From positions 1 through 32,207 of the forward strand of contig CANBVO010000007.1 of NCBI GenBank assembly GCA_947372915.1: DNA of 32,207 bases, read 5' to 3'. Position 1 is the first letter of the stretch, and the number at the start of each line of letters is the position of its first letter. The stretch is from Actinomycetota bacterium (lineage in GTDB: Bacteria > Actinomycetota > Actinomycetes > Nanopelagicales > Nanopelagicaceae). Below the pieces are notes generated by a model, which saw only the letters and a list, made by a program, of their open reading frames with translations, searched no databases and was not told the origin of the DNA. Both the position numbers and the translations under genes were made by a program. Below are positions 17,487 through 25,872 of this stretch, piece by piece.

Positions 17487-18366
17487 CATCAAGAATGTGG
17501 CAATTTTGGGCGTCGGCAAGATGGGCGCAGCAATGGCAAGAGAGTTAGTTACGGCTGGTTATAAAGTCAAGCTTTGGAATAGAAATCAAAGTACCGCTGA
17601 TCAACTTGCGACAGAACTAGCCTCACCATTGCTCTCGGTTTCTCTCACAACGAAAGCAGCGCTTGCTGACTCTGATCTTGCAATCTGTACTTTTACTAAT
17701 GGCGTAGTTACACAATCAGTCTTGCTCGAGGACTCCAGCGTTCTCGATGGCGTAAAAGAAAATTTGATAGTTGTAGATATGGGAACTAGCGGCGTAGAAA
17801 GTGCACATGCATTAGCGGCTGCACTGAGTGCTAAGAAAATTGCATTTATTGATGCACCAGTATCAGGAAGTGTGGCAACCATTGCCGCACATCAATTGCT
17901 TGTTATGGCAAGTGGTAATAAATCTGACATTAATCAGGCCAGCGTTGTGTTTGCTTCTTTTGCAAAGAAGACTGCATTTCTCGGAGCTGCTGGCGCTGGT
18001 CAGGCGATGAAGCTTGCGGTCAATCTGATTGTTCACACCTTGAGCGCTGCAGTAAGTGAGGGCCTGGCCCTTGCCACCGCTAATGGAATTGAAGCGAGCG
18101 CCGCATATGATGTCTTGGAAGAGAGCGTTATTGCCGCTCCCTTCGTGAAGTACAAGCGAGCAGCATTTCTTGACCCGGCCGCCCCAGTGGCGATGCGGAT
18201 CGATACCGTTCTCAAAGATATGGGCCTGATTCTCGATCTCGGTCAGGCTTCCCAGACCCCTCTGACTGCCGCCGCCGGGGTCCGCGAGCTCTACGCCCAC
18301 GCTGCGAGCGCGGGGTTTGACGCTGCGGATATGGCTGCGCTCTTCCGCTACATCCGCGAATCTTGA
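17479..18366 (+). CDS. Beta-hydroxyacid (3-hydroxyisobutyrate-type) dehydrogenase
   Basis: ILGVGKMGAAMARELVTAGYKVKLWNR, DAPVSGSVATIAAHQLLVMASG, AGAGQAMKLAVNLI. Confidence 0.9.
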   Translation: MSSIKNVAILGVGKMGAAMARELVTAGYKVKLWNRNQSTADQLATELASPLLSVSLTTKAALADSDLAICTFTNGVVTQSVLLEDSSVLDGVKENLIVVDMGTSGVESAHALAAALSAKKIAFIDAPVSGSVATIAAHQLLVMASGNKSDINQASVVFASFAKKTAFLGAAGAGQAMKLAVNLIVHTLSAAVSEGLALATANGIEASAAYDVLEESVIAAPFVKYKRAAFLDPAAPVAMRIDTVLKDMGLILDLGQASQTPLTAAAGVRELYAHAASAGFDAADMAALFRYIRES

Positions 18367-18446
18367 TGAAAACGTTATAGAAAGTCCTTGTTAACGCCGT
18401 CTGCGGCTATGTACAGTGGCACTTTACAGAGAAGTGAAAGGTGACC

Positions 18447-19457
18447 ATGAGTACTGCGCCCGTTCGTGAGTTGAAGCGTTCAGCACGCTTGCAGATTTCA
18501 CGCGGAATGAAGACTGTACTTGGTGCCACCATTCTTCTTTATATTGCAAGTGTCTTCATAGCACCGACAAGCGTCAGCAAGGTCGCCCAAATGGGCATGC
18601 TCCCCTTTGCCGCTTGCTTAGCAATTATTGGCCTTGGACAAACCCTTGTCATTCAACAAGGCGGTATCGATCTCTCGGTCGCAGGCGCTGTCTCCTTAAC
18701 AGTTGTAATTGTTACTTGGGGGCCAGATCGACACGATGATCGCTTACTTCCTGCAGTTGCTGCAGCTTTCGGAGCGGCGATAATCACCGGTTTGATTAAC
18801 GGATTTCTTATTACGAAAACGAAACTCAACTCTATTGTTGCCACTCTTGGCGTAAACGCACTTTTGTATGGCGTAATGATGGCTCTCTCCGGAGGTAGTC
18901 CGCGCCGAACAACTGATCGCCTCTCGCATATTACGAACGATAAAATTCTTGGTTTGCCCCACTCTATATATTTTGGAGTTTTCTTCACCATAGTCGTCAC
19001 TATTTTATTAAAGCGCACCGTTATAGGCCGACGATTTGAAGCTGTGGGCGCTAATCCACGTGCGGCGTATGCAACTGGCCTCAAAGTTGTGCGCTACCAA
19101 TTCGGTGCCTATGTCTCTGCACAGATTTTGTATTGTGCTGCCGGCGTAATTCTTGGCGGTGTTATCTCTCAACCGACTGCATATCAAGGTGATGATTACG
19201 TACTCCCTTCTGTAGCAATCGTTGTGCTTGGTGGAACTTCTCTTCTCGGCGGACGCGGTTTTCCTGCAGCATCGGCTCTTGCCGCACTCTTTATTAAGCA
19301 GCTAGATATGTTTGTTCTTTCGCTCGGCGTTCCCTATGGCGTGCGCACGATTGTGATCTCGGTTTCGCTCATGCTCGGAATTGCCCTCTATGCAGTGAAT
19401 TGGAAATCTACAAATTTCTCATTCAAGAAACGGGATAGGCAACTGCAACCTATCTGA
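18447..19457 (+). CDS. Ribose-type (CUT2) ABC transporter permease
   Basis: GLGQTLVIQQGGIDLSVAGAVSLT, VGANPRAAYATGLKV, VVLGGTSLLGGRG. Confidence 0.93.
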   Translation: MSTAPVRELKRSARLQISRGMKTVLGATILLYIASVFIAPTSVSKVAQMGMLPFAACLAIIGLGQTLVIQQGGIDLSVAGAVSLTVVIVTWGPDRHDDRLLPAVAAAFGAAIITGLINGFLITKTKLNSIVATLGVNALLYGVMMALSGGSPRRTTDRLSHITNDKILGLPHSIYFGVFFTIVVTILLKRTVIGRRFEAVGANPRAAYATGLKVVRYQFGAYVSAQILYCAAGVILGGVISQPTAYQGDDYVLPSVAIVVLGGTSLLGGRGFPAASALAALFIKQLDMFVLSLGVPYGVRTIVISVSLMLGIALYAVNWKSTNFSFKKRDRQLQPI

Positions 19458-19528
19458 CTTAAGTTTCGACCTCGCAAGATCGTCGAAAGTGCGTCAATGG
19501 ATGCCGCACATCTAGGAAAGGAAATCAC

Positions 19529-20617
19529 TTGATACGCTTCAAATCTCGAGCCACTGTAGCTGCCAGCGTTTTCGCTATCGTTGCACTTGCAGCCTCTACA
19601 AGCGTTGTTGCTGTTTCATCAGCAAACGCAGCACTCCCTTCATGGTGCGGACCAAAGAAGATCACAATGGGCTTCACCGATGGATTCGGTGGAAACTCTT
19701 GGCGTCTAGTAACAACCGCCGCTGTCCGTGAAGAAGTTAAGCTCTGCCCTAACGTAACAAAGCTTTATTACGCAGATGGACAAGGCAAGACCGACAAGGC
19801 AATTTCAGATATCAAGGGAATGGTTGCAAAGGGCGTCAAGGCTCTCGTTGTATTCCCAGATGCTGGTGAAGCAATGCTTCCTGCACTTCGTTCAGCTTAC
19901 AAAGCTGGCGTTGTTACAGTTCCTTACCGCGTAGCTCCTGGTGGAACTGCTGGCAAGGATTACAACCTATTTGTTGGATCTGACTTCGTTCTCGCTGGAA
20001 AGCTCTGGGGACAATGGATTAAGAAGAACCTTCCAAACGGTGGAAACATCCTTCGTATCTCTGGTCCAGCTGGTAACAGCCAAGGCGCAGATGAGTCAAA
20101 GGGTCTTGAATCAGTTCTCGGTACAACTGGAAAGTACAAGTTTATCGGAGCCGCACCATTTGAGGTCACCGGCTGGGATCCAGGAAAGACTCAAGAAGTT
20201 TTGACTGCTGCAATCGCTAAGTACCCAAAGATTGATGTGATTACATCTGACTTCGGTCCTTCAATGGTTTCAGCTCTCCAAGCTGCCGTTGATTCAGGTT
20301 GGAAAGTACCTGCAATCGCGACATCAGACGGAAACGTCCTTGGTTGCTTCTACCAGGACAACAAGGCAACACAAGCAGACTTCAAGATGATGACAATCTC
20401 AACACAGAACGATCACTCACGCCTTGCAACACAGTGGGCAGTCGCTCTAGCAACAGGTGGAAAGACACCTAAGGACAAGGCATATCCATCAACCTTGTTC
20501 GAAGATTCAGTATCTGGAAAGCCTTCAGTGGTCCAGTGCCGTAAGGATCTTCCTGGTGACGTTTACCTCTCTGCAAAGATGTCAGGTGACGCACAAGCTA
20601 AGTTGAAGACCAACTAA
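19529..20617 (+). CDS. Ribose-type ABC transporter substrate-binding protein
   Basis: Signal peptide (RATVAASVFAIVALAASTSVVAVSSANA), periplasmic-binding fold with QGKTDKAISDIKGMVAKGVKALVVFPD; TTG start preceded by AGGAAAGGAAA. Confidence 0.92.
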   Translation: MIRFKSRATVAASVFAIVALAASTSVVAVSSANAALPSWCGPKKITMGFTDGFGGNSWRLVTTAAVREEVKLCPNVTKLYYADGQGKTDKAISDIKGMVAKGVKALVVFPDAGEAMLPALRSAYKAGVVTVPYRVAPGGTAGKDYNLFVGSDFVLAGKLWGQWIKKNLPNGGNILRISGPAGNSQGADESKGLESVLGTTGKYKFIGAAPFEVTGWDPGKTQEVLTAAIAKYPKIDVITSDFGPSMVSALQAAVDSGWKVPAIATSDGNVLGCFYQDNKATQADFKMMTISTQNDHSRLATQWAVALATGGKTPKDKAYPSTLFEDSVSGKPSVVQCRKDLPGDVYLSAKMSGDAQAKLKTN

Positions 20618-20650
20618 GCCGAGCAAGAAGTACAGTAAGTTAGGAAAATG

Positions 20651-20685
20651 AATCAGATTGGCTGCGTAAAGTAGCCAATCTGATT
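20651..20685 (+). terminator. Stem-loop terminator/attenuator between SBP and ATPase-permease genes
   Basis: 13-bp perfect stem AATCAGATTGGCT-gcgtaaagt-AGCCAATCTGATT followed by TTCT. Confidence 0.85.
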
Positions 20686-20754
20686 TTCTAATGCCAAAGC
20701 TTGTATAAGTTGTTAGTAAGCGAAAACAGCCAGTAACAGAAAAAAGGTGCACAA

Positions 20755-23223
20755 GTGTCACGCTCTCCATTGGTCTTGTCGAATATCTCTAAGAGCTTCG
20801 CAGGCGTTGCAGCGCTCCAGGATGTTTCCTTGGAAGTTCGCGCGGGAGAGATTCATGCACTTCTTGGCGAAAATGGCGCCGGAAAATCCACGTTGATGAA
20901 TGTTGCTTCCGGCACCCTTCATCCTGATTCCGGAACAATCGAGATTAACGGTGAGGCCCTCACCTCCCTTACCCCTCATCAAGCCACTGAACTAGGTCTA
21001 GCAATAGTTCATCAACATCCAGCTGTGCTTCCCGATCTCTCTATCGAAGAAAACATTAAAATTTCAGTGCCTGAAAAATTCCTACTTTCAGAGGGCACGC
21101 CTGCGGCCACTATGCGCAAGATGCTTGATGACTTTGGATTTACTGTCAGCATCAAGGATCGTGTAGAAAATCTGACTATTGCACAACAGCACTTGCTCGA
21201 CCTTGCTAAAGCATTTGCAGTTAATCCCAAAGTCCTTATTTTGGATGAACCTACTGCGCCCCTAGGCCAAGAATCTGTCGAGATTCTCTTTGACCGAGTT
21301 AAAAAAATAGCTGCTTCTGGAACGTCGGTTGTTTACATTACTCACCGGTTGGCAGAAGTTCGCGAACTCGCAGACCGTGTGACCGTTCTTCGCGACGGAA
21401 AATGGCGTGGCGTAAAAGAGATAGCTGATATTTCCGATGATGAGATTATGACTCTCATCGTTGGTCGCGAGCTTGAATCAACTTTTCCAGCAAAGCACGG
21501 CGGTAAGAGCAGCGATAAGCAATTCTTTAAAGTAGATAATATTTCCGGGACTGAATTTCAAAACGTATCTTTAACGGCCAACAAGGGTGAAATCGTTGGA
21601 ATTGCGGGAGTTGTGGGTAATGGTCAGAGCCAACTTCTTCGTGCAATTGCCGGACTAGATAAATTCTCGGGAACCATCGAAATTAGTGGCGAGCCTACAA
21701 CGGGCAAAGAACTGCTTAATAAAGCGGCATATATGCCTTCGGATCGCCATGGCGAGGGTTTAATGATGACGCTCTCTGTTCGAGAGAACGCTGCGGTTAA
21801 TGCGCTAAATAAGCTTACAAGTGGTCTATTTGTGAGCCGTAAGAAAGAGACCAATACGGTCCACGCCTCACTTCAATCCATTGATGTTAAAGCCCCTTCC
21901 ATGGATGCCGAAGTTTCTGCGCTATCTGGCGGAAACCAACAGAAAATTGTGATGTCGAGGTCTCTATTATCTGATCCGATATTGATTATCGCGGATGAGC
22001 CAACTCAAGGCGTAGATGTGGGTGCTCGCGCTGAAATCTATAAAATTCTCCGCGAGACTGCCGAAAATGGCATTCCGGTGATTGTTAACTCCTCTGATGC
22101 TAAGGAGCTAGAGGGTCTATGCGACCGTGTTTATGTGATGTCTCGCGGGCACATTGTTACAACTCTAGAAGGCGATGACATCACCGAAACAAAGATGGTC
22201 GCGGCAGCAGTAAGTTCAACTAAATTGAAGACTGCCGAAGAGAATGAACTTTCTGAGAAGAGCCTTCGCCGACGCAGAATTCTTCGTTCCGATTTTCTTC
22301 CTCCATCAGTTTTGATGGGCATGATTGCGCTCTTGGGATTGTTTATTTATTCTAAAAATAATTTATATTTTGGTTCTTATAACATTAACGCGGTTCTTGG
22401 TCTGGGAACTGGCTTAGGTTTTATAGCACTTGGTCAAACAATTGTGTTAATGACGGGTGGAATTGATCTCTCAGTTGGTCCCGCATCGGGTGTTTTATTA
22501 GTAGTCGGTTCCTTCTTTATTAATGACCATAAATCCCTTCCGGTAATACTTCTTGGGTTTTTGCTGGTGTTAATAGTGGCGCTGCTGATTGGCCTTATTA
22601 ATGGCTCACTTATTCGTTTTGCGAAATTCACACCTGTTGCAGGCACATTAACGGTTTATATCGGGCTAATTGGTATTGGATTCTTACTACGACCAGCTCC
22701 CGGCGGATATTTCAATGCAACGTTCACTGATCTCCTGCTGACAAAAATAGGTCCAATTCCCTATACATTTATTATTTTGATTGCAGCGGCAATCCTCTTC
22801 GAACTGCTCGTGCGCCGTACAGATTGGGGCGTACGACTTCGTGCTGCGGGTTCAAATGAAGAGTCAGCTCGTCGTCTAGGCGTAAATATCAATCGAACAA
22901 TTATTGGCGCCTATGTTGCGTCCGCACTCTTTGCAGCCGCTGGTGCAGTTATCATCATGGGGCTTATCGGTCTCGGAGATCCAGCACAAGGCAGTTCATA
23001 TACCTTGCAATCAATTACGGCTGTTGTCCTCGGTGGAACGAGCCTGCTTGGAGGGCGTGGCTCCTTTATTGGCAGCCTGCTTGGTTCAATCCTGATGGTT
23101 CAAGTTCTCAACGCTTGTGTATTTCTAGATCTCTCTCAAAGTTGGCAGTATCTCTTTCAAGGACTGCTTATTGTTTTCGCAGCAATCTCATACACACTCA
23201 CCCGATCCGGAGGAAAGAAATGA
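20755..23223 (+). CDS. Fused ABC transporter ATPase (two RbsA-like domains) - RbsC-like permease
   Basis: Walker A GENGAGKSTLMN, DEPTAPLGQE, second-domain LSGGNQQKIVMSRSLLSDPILIIADEPTQGVDVGARAEIYK, then TM permease GQTIVLMTGGIDLSVGPASG...VVLGGTSLLGGRG; 822 aa, GTG start. Confidence 0.93.
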   Translation: MSRSPLVLSNISKSFAGVAALQDVSLEVRAGEIHALLGENGAGKSTLMNVASGTLHPDSGTIEINGEALTSLTPHQATELGLAIVHQHPAVLPDLSIEENIKISVPEKFLLSEGTPAATMRKMLDDFGFTVSIKDRVENLTIAQQHLLDLAKAFAVNPKVLILDEPTAPLGQESVEILFDRVKKIAASGTSVVYITHRLAEVRELADRVTVLRDGKWRGVKEIADISDDEIMTLIVGRELESTFPAKHGGKSSDKQFFKVDNISGTEFQNVSLTANKGEIVGIAGVVGNGQSQLLRAIAGLDKFSGTIEISGEPTTGKELLNKAAYMPSDRHGEGLMMTLSVRENAAVNALNKLTSGLFVSRKKETNTVHASLQSIDVKAPSMDAEVSALSGGNQQKIVMSRSLLSDPILIIADEPTQGVDVGARAEIYKILRETAENGIPVIVNSSDAKELEGLCDRVYVMSRGHIVTTLEGDDITETKMVAAAVSSTKLKTAEENELSEKSLRRRRILRSDFLPPSVLMGMIALLGLFIYSKNNLYFGSYNINAVLGLGTGLGFIALGQTIVLMTGGIDLSVGPASGVLLVVGSFFINDHKSLPVILLGFLLVLIVALLIGLINGSLIRFAKFTPVAGTLTVYIGLIGIGFLLRPAPGGYFNATFTDLLLTKIGPIPYTFIILIAAAILFELLVRRTDWGVRLRAAGSNEESARRLGVNINRTIIGAYVASALFAAAGAVIIMGLIGLGDPAQGSSYTLQSITAVVLGGTSLLGGRGSFIGSLLGSILMVQVLNACVFLDLSQSWQYLFQGLLIVFAAISYTLTRSGGKK

Positions 23224-24284
23224 AGGCAGCACGTTTTCATGGTCAGAAAGATATTCGTATCGAAGAAGTTGCTGCTCCCGGAGCTCCGCTCGCCGATGAA
23301 GTAGCGGTAGAAGTTCTTTACTGCGGTATTTGCGGAACGGATCTACATGAGTATGTGGTCGGCGCAATCGTTACTCCGACAAAACCGCATCCATTGACTG
23401 GCGTGACCAACCCTCAAATTCTTGGCCATGAATTTTCAGCACGCGTCATCGAAATTGGAAAAGATGTTCGTGATGTCAAAGTAGGAGATCGCGTAGCAAT
23501 CATGCCGGCGATTGTCTGCGGTCGATGCATTCCTTGTCGTACCGGTCGTGGCCATCTCTGTGAACTCTTTGCTTGCACAGGTTTGTCAGCACCTACAGGT
23601 GGTCTGGGTGAGATTGCCATCCTTAAGGAGTACCAAGTTGCCAAGCTTCCTGATTCAATGTCAGACCAAGCTGGAGCACTTGTAGAGCCAGCGGCTGTTG
23701 CTGCTTACGGCGTAGACCGTGTGGGGGTTGCTGGTGGAGATATCATTCTTGTCACCGGTGCTGGCCCAATTGGAGCGCTCTCGGCTCTTTATGCCAATGC
23801 AATCGGAGCAGCGCAGGTAATTATTGCGGAGCCAAACCCACACCGAGCAGCGTTTGCGAAAGCTCTCGATCTTGGCCCAGTTCTCAATCCCATGGATGAT
23901 TCATTTGCAGCAGCGATTGCCGATCTCACTGAAGGTCGCGGCGTAGATATGGCCGTTGAAGCATCAGGTAGCACAGGTGGACTCACTGGCTGCATGAATA
24001 GCGTCCGCCGCAGCGGAAAAATTGTTCAGACGGGTTTGCACACAAAGCCAGCGACCATCGATGCAATGAAGTTATCTGAAAAAGATATTTCATACGTCGG
24101 TTCATGGTGCTACTTGCTGACTGACTGGCCACGCGTTATTCGCCTTGCTGCAACAGGCAAGTACCCGATTGAGAAGATGATCTCTAATGTAATCGGTATT
24201 GATGATGTAGTGACCAAGGGCTTTGATGTTCTTATCGATCCTAAGGGCGATCAGATGAAGGTTCTGGTTAAAGTTAAGAAGTAG
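23220..24284 (+). CDS. Zinc-type alcohol dehydrogenase, (R,R)-2,3-butanediol dehydrogenase-like
   Basis: MKAARFHGQKDIRIEEV..CGICGTDLHEYVVGAIVTPTKPHPLTGVTNPQILGHEFSARVIEIG..CGRCIPCRTGRGHLC; ATGA overlap with the upstream fusion gene. Confidence 0.88.
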   Translation: MKAARFHGQKDIRIEEVAAPGAPLADEVAVEVLYCGICGTDLHEYVVGAIVTPTKPHPLTGVTNPQILGHEFSARVIEIGKDVRDVKVGDRVAIMPAIVCGRCIPCRTGRGHLCELFACTGLSAPTGGLGEIAILKEYQVAKLPDSMSDQAGALVEPAAVAAYGVDRVGVAGGDIILVTGAGPIGALSALYANAIGAAQVIIAEPNPHRAAFAKALDLGPVLNPMDDSFAAAIADLTEGRGVDMAVEASGSTGGLTGCMNSVRRSGKIVQTGLHTKPATIDAMKLSEKDISYVGSWCYLLTDWPRVIRLAATGKYPIEKMISNVIGIDDVVTKGFDVLIDPKGDQMKVLVKVKK

Positions 24285-24294
24285 AAAATTCCAT

Positions 24295-24327
24295 GAAAAA
24301 GCCCCCGGATGGTACGGGGGCTTTTTC
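24295..24327. terminator. Bidirectional intrinsic terminator
   Basis: GAAAAAGCCCCC-ggatggtac-GGGGGCTTTTTC between convergent ADH and VOC genes; T-tract on both strands. Confidence 0.95.
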
Positions 24328-24348
24328 TTTGAAGTGGTACGAATCGAT

Positions 24349-24885
24349 TTAGTTGAAGAGTGGCTTAAGTGCACTAAGTGCAGGGCGTACCTTGAGGTAC
24401 TCCTGAGCTGCTGATTCGTGAACCTCTTTGTCGTAGTAATCCCATTGAATGAGTTCGAGCGCAAGACCATCTGGATCACTGAAGTAGCACCAGCGCCAGC
24501 CAGCAAGCGGACCTTCATCAACGACGTTGACGTCGGTGTAGAACTTAACTCCTTTGGATTCAAGTTCTGCCTTAGTGGCTCGAATATCGTCGACGTGGAA
24601 GCAGACGTGAGCCGCTCCAAGGTGATTATTAGGCACTGGCTTTCCATTGGTATCAGCGCGACCTGCATACTCGATAAGTTCAAAGGTGGTCTTATCATCG
24701 ACCCAGAGCGAGACCTGACGAAGCTTGGCGTTTGGAACGTTGACGCCCTTCTCTAGTTCTGGACCTTCAAACCAACCAGTGGGTTCATTTTGAAACTTGA
24801 AGCCCAAAATGTCGTGATAAAAATAGATGGAGCGGTCCAGGTCGCTACACACTAAGCCGACGTGGTGGACGTAGTTCATCTTCAT
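24349..24885 (-). CDS. VOC (glyoxalase-like) protein
   Basis: VHHVGLVCSDLDRSIYFYHDILGF, FELIEY, GAAHVCFHVDDI, YFSDPDGLALELIQW: H-E-H-E pattern. Confidence 0.88.
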   Translation of the reverse strand: MKMNYVHHVGLVCSDLDRSIYFYHDILGFKFQNEPTGWFEGPELEKGVNVPNAKLRQVSLWVDDKTTFELIEYAGRADTNGKPVPNNHLGAAHVCFHVDDIRATKAELESKGVKFYTDVNVVDEGPLAGWRWCYFSDPDGLALELIQWDYYDKEVHESAAQEYLKVRPALSALKPLFN

Positions 24886-24926
24886 ATATAAATCCCCTGT
24901 TCAGTATTGGCAAACAACTGGCGACG

Positions 24927-24978
24927 AATATACGCCCAGAAATTGGGGGTGTACAGCCCCTCTAAACACTTTTATACT
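24927..24978. promoter_or_regulatory. Divergent promoter pair sharing a palindromic TGTACA -35
   Basis: TGTACA at 24950-24955; plus -10 TATACT at 24973-24978 (17-nt spacer); minus -10 TATATT at 24932-24927 (17-nt spacer); GGGG/CCCC arms flank TGTACA. Confidence 0.7.
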
Positions 24979-25078
24979 CGGCAGGTGCCAATAAATGGCC
25001 CTACTCCACGGTAGGTTTACGGCATATTCAGAGCGCCGTGCTCTTACTACCTACCAGAAGAGACCAGAAGAGAAGGTT

Positions 25079-25735
25079 ATGACTGATCCGATTGCCTACC
25101 TTGGACCTCGATTAAAAGAGATCCGAATGAAGACCGGACTCTCGCTTCGCGAGATTGCTCGCCAATTGGATGTTTCACCTTCATTTGTTTCGCAGATTGA
25201 AAACGGAAAGTCCCAACCATCTGTTGCCACCCTGTACGCACTTGCAAAACTTTTAAGTGTTCCTGTCGACGTTCTCTTTGAGAGCGCAGGCGACCCGGTC
25301 GCAGTTCCAACAAAACCTTATGATCTTGAAGTTAATCGAAATAATTTTGATCATCCAACAGATGCCTGGGATAGCTCAAGAGCACGTATCTCAGCGGTAA
25401 ATCCTAATAATCGCAGTGTTATTACGATGGACTCCGGCGTTACTTGGGAACGTCTTGCTGCGACATCAGAAGAGTCGGTCAACTTTATGGAGATCGTTTA
25501 CGAACCTGGCGCTGAAACAAATAAATCTGGCGAAATGATTTTTCATGATGGTTTTGAATATGGGTATGCCCTTGCTGGCGAACTTGAAGTCACCATCGGC
25601 GATCTCGTCCTTCAACTTTCAGCTGGCCATTCCATGGGATTTGATTCCTCCATCCCACACCGTTTTAGAAATACCGGCGGTACGCAGTTCCGTGGTATTT
25701 GGTTTGTCCATGGCTGCAATGTTGCCCACTCCTAA
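25079..25735 (+). CDS. XRE-family HTH regulator with C-terminal cupin domain
   Basis: LKEIRMKTGLSLREIARQLDVSPSFVSQIENGKSQPSVATLYALAKLLSVPVDVLF plus cupin (FEYGYALAGELEVTIGDLVLQLSAGHSMGFDSSIPHRFRNTG). Start at ATG 25079; an alternative in-frame ATG lies at 24995. Confidence 0.92.
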   Translation: MTDPIAYLGPRLKEIRMKTGLSLREIARQLDVSPSFVSQIENGKSQPSVATLYALAKLLSVPVDVLFESAGDPVAVPTKPYDLEVNRNNFDHPTDAWDSSRARISAVNPNNRSVITMDSGVTWERLAATSEESVNFMEIVYEPGAETNKSGEMIFHDGFEYGYALAGELEVTIGDLVLQLSAGHSMGFDSSIPHRFRNTGGTQFRGIWFVHGCNVAHS

Positions 25736-25790
25736 CCAACGCTCACCCCGTTTTTTGCCCTCAGGGAGCGATTAGGGCGCTTAAAATACC

Positions 25791-25819
25791 TTGACACCCC
25801 TGTTTTGCTGGTGTTAACT
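25791..25819 (+). promoter_or_regulatory. Putative promoter of the M24-EboE pair
   Basis: TTGACA - 17 nt - TTAACT upstream of ATG 25873; the -10 match is weak. Confidence 0.5.
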
Positions 25820-25872
25820 AGGAGAGAACATCGAGCCAATTCAGGGCTAGATCTATCCCACAGGAGAGAACA

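Noticed and set aside
25053-25072. Tandem ACCAGAAGAG x2 just upstream of the XRE-cupin start
   Set aside because: Short purine-rich duplication near an RBS; insufficient evidence for function.
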